Shown in pieces: positions 1 to 5,868 of a stretch of 12,195 bases of DNA. Source of the DNA: Acidobacteriota bacterium (GTDB lineage Bacteria; Acidobacteriota; Terriglobia; Bryobacterales; Bryobacteraceae); assembly GCA_016871135.1 (NCBI GenBank), contig VFZQ01000074.1, positions 1 through 12,195 of the forward strand. The letters are read 5' to 3'. Made by a program: the position numbers and the translations under genes. Numbering within the stretch: the stretch's first letter is position 1; each line of letters starts with the position of its first letter. A model generated the notes under the pieces. That model saw nothing but the letters and a program-made list of their open reading frames with translations. It did no database searches and was not told the DNA's origin.

Positions 1-2
1 CA

Positions 3-149
3 ACGACGCGCCGCTACGTTCACCCGCAAGCCGAGAGCGTGCTCGAAGCGATGCGAAAGGCACAAAGTGCACGAGGTACGCACAAAAACGGGCACAGTCT
101 GGAAAGCCGCTCGCCGATCACGCAAACTGAACAACCCGCAATCAATTGA
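3..149 (+). CDS. Tyrosine recombinase/integrase, C-terminal end (partial)
   Basis: Only the last 48 codons lie in the window; the gene enters from the left edge and stops with TGA at 147-149. The reading frame begins TTRRYVHP, matching the conserved C-terminal box of tyrosine recombinases (typical form S-x-TT-x-RYVHP), in which the Tyr (codon 15-17) is the nucleophile that forms the 3'-phosphotyrosyl DNA intermediate. A short basic and polar tail follows, typical of phage or island integrases. The family catalyses site-specific integration and excision. The stop codon lies 16 bp from the CCA end of a tRNA-Arg gene, which supports an island integrase rather than housekeeping XerC/D. The Arg-His-Arg catalytic residues lie outside the window, so it cannot be judged intact. 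Confidence 0.8.
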   Translation, partial: TTRRYVHPQAESVLEAMRKAQSARGTHKNGHSLESRSPITQTEQPAIN

Positions 150-151
150 TT
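140..151. repeat. 12-bp perfect palindrome overlapping the integrase stop codon
   Basis: AATCAATTGATT is its own reverse complement. It covers the integrase stop codon and lies 14 bp from the tRNA-Arg 3' end. It is AT-rich, has no loop and no T-tract, so it is not a classical intrinsic terminator. It could be a protein-binding site within the recombination region or chance. Confidence 0.3.
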
Positions 152-165
152 CAAAGAGGGTTGTA

Positions 166-242
166 TGGTGCGCCCGGAGAGATTCGAACTCCCGACCCTC
201 TGGTTCGAAGCCAGATGCTCTATCCAGCTGAGCTACGGGCGC
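166..242 (-). tRNA. tRNA-Arg (anticodon UCG)
   Basis: The minus strand folds as a complete cloverleaf. The 7-bp acceptor stem is GCGCCCG with CGGGCGC, followed by A-CCA encoded in the DNA (166-168). The D-stem is GCTC/GAGC and the anticodon stem TCTGG/CCAGA with loop CTTCGAA. The T-stem is GGGAG/CTCTC with loop TTCGAAT. Loop positions 34-36 read UCG, which decodes CGA (arginine). The total is 77 nt including CCA. The 3' half lies next to the end of an integrase gene, so this tRNA is the probable integration target (attB), with its 3' portion regenerated on insertion. Confidence 0.95.
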
Positions 243-255
243 ACGGATCGAATGC

Positions 256-264
256 AGGTTAGCA
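256..264 (-). promoter_or_regulatory. Putative extended -10 promoter of tRNA-Arg
   Basis: The minus strand reads TGC-TAACCT, a TGn-type extended -10 element ending 13 nt before the tRNA 5' end. This would give a leader of about 6-7 nt. No convincing -35 is visible. It faces away from the similar element that serves the gene on the plus strand. Confidence 0.4.
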
Positions 265-270
265 CATCGC

Positions 271-279
271 TGCTACGAT
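271..279 (+). promoter_or_regulatory. Putative extended -10 promoter of the CYTH gene (leaderless)
   Basis: TGC-TACGAT matches an extended -10 (TGn plus TAnnAT). Its last base lies 6 nt before the ATG at 286, so a start site 7 nt downstream falls on the A of the start codon. No proper Shine-Dalgarno is present: the only G-run is 2 nt from the ATG. The transcript is therefore predicted to be leaderless. Confidence 0.45.
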
Positions 280-285
280 TGGGAA

Positions 286-894
286 ATGAGTATTGGGGTT
301 CTTCACCGTGAAATCGAAGTCAAAGTACCTGTCTCCGATCTGGCCCAAATGATCGGAATGCTTCGTGCGCGCGGCTACGTGGAGCACCGGCCGCGCCACT
401 TCGAGCAAAACACGATTTACGACCTGCCCGATGGATCGCTTCGCGCAAGAGGCGAACTCATCCGGCTTCGTCGAGCGGGCGACGAGTCAATCTTCACGTT
501 CAAGGGCCGGGCTTCGGTGGCAAAACACAAGGAACGCGAAGAGATTGAATCCGGCGTCACGGATCCCGTCAAGTTCGCATTGATACTCAATCGTCTCGGA
601 TTCAGTCCGACGTTTCGCTACGAAAAATTCCGTACGGAATGGGCTCGCCCCGGTCAGGCCGGTATCGTCATGATCGACGAAACGCCCATCGGCAATTTCG
701 TCGAACTCGAAGGAGATTCGAACTGGATCGACAGCGAAGCCGCGGCGCTCGGATTTGCCGAGTCCGACTACACCAACTTGAGCTACGCACGGCTGTACGA
801 ACAATACTGCCGGGCGAAACAAATTGAACCCGGACACATGGTCTTTGAAAACCATCAACGCGATGCGCGACAATTCTCAAGCGAATGTGTCTAA
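286..894 (+). CDS. CYTH-domain protein, class IV adenylate cyclase (CyaB) type
   Basis: A 202-residue protein. The N-terminus carries the CYTH signature ExExK (E9-I-E11-V-K13). Charged positions spaced as in the family's eight-stranded tunnel follow: R60/R62 in IRLRR, K73 in FTFKG, the EREEIE segment near 83-88, R111/K114/R116 in FRYEKFR, D131 and E140/E142 in FVELEG. CYTH enzymes bind triphosphate groups with metal ions. Members make cAMP from ATP (CyaB), hydrolyse thiamine triphosphate or cleave inorganic tripolyphosphate. The FRYEKFR...IDETPIGNFVELEG pattern resembles the CyaB/class IV cyclase branch most, but substrate cannot be decided from sequence. It is predicted cytosolic, with no signal or membrane segment. 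The last 25 residues are polar and probably disordered. The start at 286 fits the domain, which begins within ten residues. The stop overlaps the stop of the convergent regulator gene. Confidence 0.8.
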   Translation: MSIGVLHREIEVKVPVSDLAQMIGMLRARGYVEHRPRHFEQNTIYDLPDGSLRARGELIRLRRAGDESIFTFKGRASVAKHKEREEIESGVTDPVKFALILNRLGFSPTFRYEKFRTEWARPGQAGIVMIDETPIGNFVELEGDSNWIDSEAAALGFAESDYTNLSYARLYEQYCRAKQIEPGHMVFENHQRDARQFSSECV

Positions 895-1646
895 GTTTGC
901 AGATGCAAGCCCTTGTGGATTGCGTAGAGGGCTAGTTCGAGCCGATCGGAGACGCCGAGCTTGTCGAAGATGTTGTGCAAGTGGTTCTTGACGGTCTGCT
1001 CGGAGATAAACATCTTCTCGGCCATTTCCTTGTTCTTGTAACCCTGGGCAACCAGTGCAACAATTTCGCGTTCGCGAGTGGACAACGCCGACCGTTCGCG
1101 GCCTTTGGCCGAACCGCTGCCGGAAGCGGCCATTTCGCTGCCTGGAGTGGCGAACTGTCGCATGACCGCGGCGGTAGTGTGCGAATCGAGCCAGATCTCG
1201 CCGGCGGACACTTTGCGAATCGACTTGACAATCAACTCCGGAGCGGTCTGCTTGAGCACGATACCCGAACAGCCGAGCTTCATTGCCTGTACGAATTCGT
1301 TCTTGTCCTCGGACGCGGTGAGGACAATTACTTTAGTTCGCTTATTGGTCTGCTGCAGGGTTTGAAGAGCCCCGAGGCCGTCGAGGTTTGGCATGCGAAG
1401 GTCGAGCAGAAGCACGTCGGGATCGGTCTCGTGCACGATGTCGAGAACGCCTCGGCCGTCGCCCGCTTCGCCAACGACGTCAACGTCGGGTTCCATGGAA
1501 AGTAGTCGCCGAATCCCGTCTCTTACGATGGGGTGATCGTCGGCGATTACGATCCGAATGCGTTTGGGAGCCGTCTCCTCCACGGGAAGAGCTTCGGGCT
1601 GGTCGATAATGGCATTGCCGATATTCATTGCGTTTTCCAACACCAC
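891..1646 (-). CDS. NarL/FixJ-family response regulator (receiver + LuxR HTH)
   Basis: 251 residues from a GTG start. Residues 30-150 form a receiver domain with acidic pair D36/D37, phosphoacceptor D82 (in LLLDLRMPNLDG), switch T110 and conserved K132. A Gly/Ser/Ala-rich linker (about 166-185) leads to a LuxR-type helix-turn-helix at 187-248, with the typical LSTRERE...EMAEKMFISEQTVKNHLHNIFDKLGV pattern. It should bind DNA as a dimer after phosphorylation. No histidine kinase of the NarX/DegS type is adjacent, so it is an orphan here. Two starts are possible: GTG at 1646, which has a -10-like TTTAAC 8 nt upstream, and ATG at 1628 (M7). Neither has a strong ribosome-binding site. The receiver begins near residue 30, leaving an unusual polar N-terminal extension either way. 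Confidence 0.9.
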   Translation of the reverse strand: MVLENAMNIGNAIIDQPEALPVEETAPKRIRIVIADDHPIVRDGIRRLLSMEPDVDVVGEAGDGRGVLDIVHETDPDVLLLDLRMPNLDGLGALQTLQQTNKRTKVIVLTASEDKNEFVQAMKLGCSGIVLKQTAPELIVKSIRKVSAGEIWLDSHTTAAVMRQFATPGSEMAASGSGSAKGRERSALSTREREIVALVAQGYKNKEMAEKMFISEQTVKNHLHNIFDKLGVSDRLELALYAIHKGLHLQT

Positions 1647-1654
1647 GCTTCGAT

Positions 1655-1660
1655 GTTAAA
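1655..1660 (-). promoter_or_regulatory. Putative -10 of the NarL-type regulator gene
   Basis: The minus strand reads TTTAAC, 8 nt before the GTG at 1646. It is a weak match to TATAAT but sits where the -10 elements of other genes in this window lie. Low confidence on its own. Confidence 0.25.
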
Positions 1661-1726
1661 GGGGTTCTAGTACATGGTCAACTGAGGGTACCCCTATGAA
1701 CTCCGTGCGAATCTACTTACGAAGTT

Positions 1727-1743
1727 CTAAGGAATGACCTTAG
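1727..1743. repeat. Hairpin 3' of the glycoside hydrolase gene
   Basis: CTAAGG, a 5-nt loop and CCTTAG form a perfect 6-bp stem 20 bp beyond the stop of the minus-strand hydrolase gene. No U-tract follows on either strand, so it is at best a weak or factor-dependent terminator, or an mRNA 3'-end stabiliser. Confidence 0.3.
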
Positions 1744-1762
1744 TGGCCATCGCGCCCTAATC

Positions 1763-2866
1763 CTACTTCCAAGGAAGCGGCGCTTTTTCGGAAAAAACCG
1801 TAGCCTTGAGTAAGTCGTACGCTTTGCTTTTTTGGAGATCTTCATGATACCAAATCACAACACCTGGCAATCCGGCAGAACGAACGGTTTCAACGATTTG
1901 GACGAGACGTTGCGGGTTAGCGGCATCGACGGCGATGCCGGGTACCAAACGAGAGGAATCGCCATACAAGCGCATATGTAATTCGAGCTTGGATTTGAAA
2001 GTATCCAGATCTCGCCAATAGATTTGGGGAGAAAGAAAATCGTGGGAGGCATCCCTCACCCAGGCCGGTACGTCTTGCGCGAAGGAGGCATATCCATCAG
2101 GAGTGGGTACTGGGGCGTTCGTAAACAGAGTTCGCCAATTGGCAGCCTTTAGGCGCTTGCCGGCGCGGACGAGGAACTGGCTGAGTTTATCGGCGCGCCA
2201 ACGAATCCAGGCCGCGTCGCGCGGATTTTCCGGAGGCTGAGCGCCATCGTGCTCGGCCGCGTAAAGGGACTTGGTGTGCTCATCGTAGCCGCAATCGAGG
2301 TCCGGGTAGCGGGCGCGATCGAACTGAACGCCAGGAACGTCGTAGTTGGTGATCAGCTCTTCCATCATTTCGATAAGGAAGTTCTGTGCGTCGGGGTGAG
2401 TATGGATCATCCAGTGGTAGTAGGCGCCGCCTGGAATAGGGAACCGAGTGGAGCCGGCGCGGTTGCGTGCGATCCAATCTGGATGTTTGTCAAAGATCGG
2501 TCCCAGGGAGTCGCCCCGAAGACGGCCGGACCAGACGCCGACAAAACCGTACTCGAGCCAGGGAATGACGGTAATTCCGAGCGGCTTGGCTTCGTCGATG
2601 GCTTCCTGGAGAATGTCGCGATCGCCGTACTGGGGGTCGGTGCGGATTCCGGTCTCTCGCTCGAACACGGCGCTTTTGTAGAGCGGATAGCCTTGCGACC
2701 AGACCAGCACGTAGGCCGTGTTGAAGTTCGCGCTGGCGATCGTCTGCATTGTCTCGCGGACGCGTTCGCGAGAACCGAGGGAATCCCGGGCGATCCAGAC
2801 GCCACGGACTTCGCCGCCAAAAAGAGATGCGGCGAAAACCAGACTAGAAATTGCGGACCGTATCAT
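1763..2866 (-). CDS. Secreted GHL10-type (DUF187-like) family 10 glycosyl hydrolase
   Basis: 367 residues. Residues 1-18 look like a signal peptide, with a short basic start, a hydrophobic core and a likely cleavage near LFGG. The mature protein opens with EVRGVWI, the hallmark first strand of the GHL10/DUF187 TIM-barrel family. Barrel-strand motifs follow: ANFNTAYVLVWSQGYPLY (47-63), GITVIPWLEYGF (97-108), GVQFDRARYP (179-188), DFLSPQIYW (276-284), LVPGIAVD (307-314) and GVVIWYHED (335-343). D183 in the FDRARYP motif is the likely equivalent of the conserved acid strand; many homologues have FDDY there. The family acts on extracellular or cell-wall polysaccharides, and the substrate here is unknown. 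The gene diverges from the two-component operon across a 117-bp region. The minus strand has TATCCT (2884-2879) upstream and an AGAGAG run 5 nt before the ATG, so it may have a short normal leader. Confidence 0.82.
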   Translation of the reverse strand: MIRSAISSLVFAASLFGGEVRGVWIARDSLGSRERVRETMQTIASANFNTAYVLVWSQGYPLYKSAVFERETGIRTDPQYGDRDILQEAIDEAKPLGITVIPWLEYGFVGVWSGRLRGDSLGPIFDKHPDWIARNRAGSTRFPIPGGAYYHWMIHTHPDAQNFLIEMMEELITNYDVPGVQFDRARYPDLDCGYDEHTKSLYAAEHDGAQPPENPRDAAWIRWRADKLSQFLVRAGKRLKAANWRTLFTNAPVPTPDGYASFAQDVPAWVRDASHDFLSPQIYWRDLDTFKSKLELHMRLYGDSSRLVPGIAVDAANPQRLVQIVETVRSAGLPGVVIWYHEDLQKSKAYDLLKATVFSEKAPLPWK

Positions 2867-2887
2867 AGCTACTCTCTTAGGATACGG

Positions 2888-2902
2888 CTTAACGTTCTTA
2901 AC
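2888..2902. promoter_or_regulatory. CTTAAC-N3-CTTAAC direct repeat (candidate response-regulator box)
   Basis: Two identical CTTAAC hexamers start 9 bp apart (2888 and 2897) in the region between the divergent hydrolase and kinase genes. Read on the minus strand this is GTTAAG-N3-GTTAAG. A near copy (GTCAAG-N3-GTTAAG) occurs at 5382-5396, directly after the OmpR-type regulator gene. Tandem hexamers are the usual form of OmpR/PhoB-family sites, although 10-11 bp spacing is more common. The box abuts the likely -10 of the hydrolase gene, so a protein bound here could control both divergent units. Confidence 0.45.
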
Positions 2903-2983
2903 TGGAGTTTTACCGAGAACTTGCAGCCGGCGGAGCGGATTCAGCGTTTACTGGAAGAGAGGGACAAGGCGCGGGTATATCGT

Positions 2984-4702
2984 ATGAGCATGGAACAGTT
3001 TCGCCGCAAAGCGTTGGGATCGTGGGCGACCGTTGGGTTTCTCGCCGTTCTGTGCATTGTCCTGGCGGTCCTTCAATTTCGTTGGTTGGGAGAGATCGGC
3101 GAAGCGGACAAGGTACGGATGCGGAACGCGCTGCGGGAATCGCTGGAGTTAGTGGGCCGGGAGTTCGACCGGACGCTGAGCGACGCCGCTAGCGCGTTTG
3201 TGCCGGAACGCGATGCCTTTGAAGAGCAGACTCGCGAGGAGGCTTACTTGGGGGCTTATCGTACGTGGGCGGAGCAGGCGAGAGAGAGCGGTATCGTCAA
3301 GCGGCTTGGCATTGCGGTGCCGGGAAAAGACGGGATTCAATTTTTGTTATTGGACCGGAAGGCGATGCGATTTGAGGCGTCGGCGTGGCCGGTCGGCTGG
3401 GAGTCGATGCAGGCGCAAATCACGGCGAGGACGAGGGGCGTTGGCCGCCCTCCAGACTCGTCGAACGACGGCACACTGATCGAATTTCCCCGGTTCCGAG
3501 GCGGAAGGCCGATGCGATTTCCGTCTCCCGACGAAGTGCCGGAACTGGAGTGGCTCGTCATCGAATACGATGCGGAATTCCTGTTGGGCACGACGCTCCC
3601 ACGTCTATTGAGCTCCGACGCAGCGTTCGGCTTTCCGCTGGAATGGCAAGTCTCCCGCGCCAATCGCGAGGGTTCCCAACGAGAAATTCTGCGCGGCGAC
3701 AAGGCCGGGCCAGAGGAGTTCGACGCATCGACAACTTTGTTCGATGTGAGGCGGCAGGGACCGTTTCCACAGCGGAGGAGCGAAAGAGGATTACGACTTC
3801 CGGACGGTGGACGCGGGCGGTGGTTGTTGCGGGCGCGGCCGGCGAACGGTTCGGTGGATTCGATCGTCACGCAAGTGCGTTACCGGAATCTGGCGATTTC
3901 CGGCGCGATCCTGCTGTTGATGCTGGCAACCGCGACGCTGCTGGTGCGGTCGACGCGGCAACAGCAGAAACTGGCGGAGCTGCAGATGAACTTTGTGGCC
4001 GGGGTCTCGCACGAATTGCGGACGCCACTGACCGTGATTCGAACAGCGGCATTTAATTTGCGCGGCCGGGTGGCGCGGAATCCGGAGCAGGTGGAGAAGT
4101 ACGGCGCGTTGATTCAAGAGCAAAGCGAGCGGTTGGGCGCGATGGTGGAAGAGGTGCTTCTGTTTGCGCGATCCGGCGCGGAGAAACTGGTCCGGCAGCG
4201 AGAACCGGTTGCGATCGAGAGCGTAATCGAGCAGAGTATTCAATCGAGCCGGATCGCCTCCGAAGGCGAACGATTGACAGTGGAGCGCTCGATTCCAGCC
4301 AATTTGCCGCTTGTGATGGCGGACGAATCGGCTTTGACGCACGCGGTACAAAATCTGCTGGACAACGCGGTGAAGTACGGCACCGAAGGGTCGGATTGGA
4401 TCGGTATCAGCGCGGAAGCTACCGGCGACGGATCGGTGGAAATCCGCGTCGCCGACCGGGGACCGGGAATTCCAGCCCACGAAGCCGCCGATATTTTCGA
4501 TCCATTCGTTCGCGGGAAACGGGCGATCGACGATCAGATCCACGGAACCGGATTGGGGCTGAACATAGTTAGAAAAATAGTTGAGGCCCATGGCGGTTCA
4601 GTGCGGGTTGAGAGTAAGCCAATGCAGCGCACCGAGTTCATCGTGAAACTACCGGTAGCGCCGGAGGAGCATCAGGATGAGTTTGCGCATACTGCTGGTT
4701 GA
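2984..4702 (+). CDS. Membrane sensor histidine kinase
   Basis: 572 residues. The N-terminus is basic, followed by transmembrane helix 1 (about 12-31), an extracytoplasmic domain of some 270 residues with no motif I recognise, and helix 2 (about 302-322). A HisKA dimerisation domain follows, with phosphoacceptor H343 in FVAGVSHELRTPLT. The HATPase_c domain shows the N box (N457/N461 in QNLLDNAVKYG), G1 box DRGPGIP (491-497), F box (DIFDPFVRG) and G2 box GTGLGL (521-526). All catalytic motifs are present, so it should autophosphorylate and pass phosphate to the overlapping downstream regulator. No HAMP domain is evident between helix 2 and HisKA, only a short coiled segment. I chose the ATG at 2984 because helix 1 follows at once. 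The ATG at 2990 is an alternative and has TATATC 8 nt upstream. The frame is open far upstream but runs antisense to the hydrolase gene. Confidence 0.93.
   Translation: MSMEQFRRKALGSWATVGFLAVLCIVLAVLQFRWLGEIGEADKVRMRNALRESLELVGREFDRTLSDAASAFVPERDAFEEQTREEAYLGAYRTWAEQARESGIVKRLGIAVPGKDGIQFLLLDRKAMRFEASAWPVGWESMQAQITARTRGVGRPPDSSNDGTLIEFPRFRGGRPMRFPSPDEVPELEWLVIEYDAEFLLGTTLPRLLSSDAAFGFPLEWQVSRANREGSQREILRGDKAGPEEFDASTTLFDVRRQGPFPQRRSERGLRLPDGGRGRWLLRARPANGSVDSIVTQVRYRNLAISGAILLLMLATATLLVRSTRQQQKLAELQMNFVAGVSHELRTPLTVIRTAAFNLRGRVARNPEQVEKYGALIQEQSERLGAMVEEVLLFARSGAEKLVRQREPVAIESVIEQSIQSSRIASEGERLTVERSIPANLPLVMADESALTHAVQNLLDNAVKYGTEGSDWIGISAEATGDGSVEIRVADRGPGIPAHEAADIFDPFVRGKRAIDDQIHGTGLGLNIVRKIVEAHGGSVRVESKPMQRTEFIVKLPVAPEEHQDEFAHTAG
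4663..4669 (+). promoter_or_regulatory. Strong ribosome-binding site of the OmpR-type regulator
   Basis: GGAGGAG lies 7 nt before the ATG at 4677, inside the end of the kinase gene. It fixes the start and contrasts with the first genes of transcripts here, which lack such a site. Confidence 0.75.
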
Positions 4703-5363
4703 GGACGAGCCGGGGCTGCGAATGACGGTGGAAGATCTGCTGGCGTCGGAGGGTTATGAGGTCGATACGGCGGCCGACGGCGAGGCGGGCCTGCTGAAAG
4801 CGACGGCCGAGGCCTACGACTTATTGATTCTCGACGTGATGCTACCGAAGAAGAACGGGTTCGACATCTGCCGGGACTTGCGGCAACGCGGCTACGACAC
4901 AGCGATCTTAATGTTGACCGCCAAGTCGCAGGTCGTGGACCGGGTCGTCGGCCTGAAGCTTGGCGCGGACGATTATCTGGCCAAGCCGTTCGATCCGGCC
5001 GAGTTGTTGGCGCGAATCGAGGCGCTATTGCGGCGGGTGAAAAAAGAGGGCCGGACGGCGGTGACGTCAATTCAGTTCGGCGATGTCGACGTGAACTTCG
5101 AGACGGGCGAGGCATCCAAGGGTGGCGTGCCGGTTTCTTTGGCGGGCAAAGAATTACAGCTGCTGCGGTATCTGGTGGACCGAAGGGGCAAGGTCGTGCT
5201 GCGCGAAGAGTTGCTGCAGAATGTGTGGGAGTATCAGAGCGATGTGTCGTCACGAACGATCGACGTGCATGTGGCATGGTTGCGGCAAAAACTGGAAGAC
5301 AACCCGGCGACGCCGAAACATATCCACACCATTCGAGGGAAGGGATACCGGTTCGCGGAATAG
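4677..5363 (+). CDS. OmpR/PhoB-family response regulator
   Basis: 228 residues. The receiver domain (1-118) has acidic residues E9/D10, phosphoacceptor D53 in LLILDVMLPKKNG, switch T81, K103 in the LAKPF motif and the family's GADDYLAKPF sequence. The winged-helix DNA-binding domain covers about 128-227 and shows SLAGKELQLLRYLV, the recognition-helix region SRTIDVHVAWLRQKL and the terminal HTIRGKGYRF wing. The gene overlaps the kinase by 26 bp and has its own strong Shine-Dalgarno, so the two are co-translated and form a cognate pair. It probably acts on the tandem GTYAAG-type repeats found upstream of the kinase and just after its own stop. The regulated process is not identifiable from sequence; the divergent hydrolase and the small membrane gene downstream are obvious candidates. 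Confidence 0.95.
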   Translation: MSLRILLVEDEPGLRMTVEDLLASEGYEVDTAADGEAGLLKATAEAYDLLILDVMLPKKNGFDICRDLRQRGYDTAILMLTAKSQVVDRVVGLKLGADDYLAKPFDPAELLARIEALLRRVKKEGRTAVTSIQFGDVDVNFETGEASKGGVPVSLAGKELQLLRYLVDRRGKVVLREELLQNVWEYQSDVSSRTIDVHVAWLRQKLEDNPATPKHIHTIRGKGYRFAE

Positions 5364-5381
5364 CGATTTTGCAAAAGTTTC

Positions 5382-5396
5382 GTCAAGATTGTTAAG
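5382..5396. promoter_or_regulatory. GTCAAG-N3-GTTAAG tandem repeat (candidate response-regulator box)
   Basis: Two hexamers differing at one base start 9 bp apart, with the same spacing as the box at 2888-2902 read on its minus strand. The box sits 19 bp after the regulator stop and is centred about 59 bp before the predicted start site of the small membrane gene, a normal place for an activator. A 10-bp palindrome, TTTTGCAAAA, lies just upstream at 5367-5376. Confidence 0.42.
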
Positions 5397-5435
5397 AAAG
5401 CGGCAAGTTGGGAATCTTTTTGGTGGGTTCGAGCG

Positions 5436-5441
5436 TTTAAT
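5436..5441 (+). promoter_or_regulatory. Putative -10 of the small membrane gene
   Basis: TTTAAT matches TATAAT at 5 of 6 positions and ends 8 nt before the ATG at 5450, predicting a leader of 0-2 nt. No Shine-Dalgarno is visible in the 20 bp before the ATG. Confidence 0.45.
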
Positions 5442-5449
5442 AGAGCAAG

Positions 5450-5836
5450 ATGCGAAACACACGCAACACGCTGGCCGCCCTGATCAGAATTTCAATTGCA
5501 GCTCTGGCCATGACTACCTTGGGATGGCTGGTCGCCGAACGCTTGGCGCTACTGCGGGTGGAACGAAGCCTATCTGCCGACGCGGAACGCATCGCGGCGG
5601 CTGTTTGCAACAGCGAGGATCCGGATTTGACGCTCGAAGCCGCGCGGCTGCGCGGCGGCGGGCGCGTAGCCTGGATCAAGGTTGCGTCCGAGGGCTCAAG
5701 TGCGTTTCGCATCGTGAAGACGGACCAGGGCCGCGTGGCGGTAGCCGGTCGCGCGATCGGCGGGAAGCGTTTTGTGGAAGTGGCTGTGTATTTGGACGCC
5801 CGCGTCAACCGGGCTCGGCGGGTTGTGTTGATCTAG
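5450..5836 (+). CDS. Small membrane-anchored protein of unknown function, possible orphan sensor domain
   Basis: 128 residues; I do not recognise the family. A basic N-terminus (MRNTRN) precedes one hydrophobic helix (about 8-27, including IRISIAALAMTTLGWLVAE). A charged helical stretch (28-50) and a compact soluble domain (about 68-118) follow, with alternating hydrophobic strands such as RVAWIKVAS, RVAVAGRAI and RFVEVAVYLD. With one membrane helix, a helical stalk and a small beta-rich domain, it resembles the input half of a membrane sensor without any kinase part. It lies 86 bp after the OmpR-type regulator and behind a candidate binding box and its own -10, so it may be a target or accessory of that system. 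There is no frameshifted kinase remnant after it. Codon use matches its neighbours. Confidence 0.6.
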   Translation: MRNTRNTLAALIRISIAALAMTTLGWLVAERLALLRVERSLSADAERIAAAVCNSEDPDLTLEAARLRGGGRVAWIKVASEGSSAFRIVKTDQGRVAVAGRAIGGKRFVEVAVYLDARVNRARRVVLI

Positions 5837-5855
5837 CCCGGCGCCGCGAGTGCGC

Positions 5856-5861
5856 TACCTT
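5856..5861 (+). promoter_or_regulatory. Putative -10 of the TPR lipoprotein operon
   Basis: TACCTT ends 7 nt before the ATG at 5869, so transcription would start at or one base before the start codon. It is a weak hexamer match (T, A and final T). No Shine-Dalgarno precedes this start. Confidence 0.3.
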
Positions 5862-5868
5862 ACTAGCT

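Noticed and set aside
1660..1695. AGGGGT...ACCCCT inverted repeat and GGGTACCC palindrome upstream of the NarL-type regulator
   Set aside because: Arms are only 6-8 bp and separated by 24 bp. Such matches are expected by chance in GC-rich DNA, and no second copy was seen.
2249..2983. N-terminal extension of the histidine kinase frame
   Set aside because: It runs antisense through the hydrolase gene and lacks domain features. The first membrane helix follows directly after the ATG at 2984.
3791..4591. 266-residue minus-strand open frame
   Set aside because: Antisense to the kinase catalytic core, rich in His/Gln/Arg as expected for a shadow frame.
5367..5376. TTTTGCAAAA palindrome after the OmpR-type regulator as a terminator
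   Set aside because: No GC stem and no U-tract after it. It may be part of a binding region but does not look like an intrinsic terminator.
5122..5868. Long open frame upstream of the TPR lipoprotein (could make a 704-residue fusion)
   Set aside because: It overlaps the OmpR-type regulator and small membrane genes in another frame and is Arg/Gly/Cys-rich shadow sequence. The lipoprotein signal at 5869 marks the true start.
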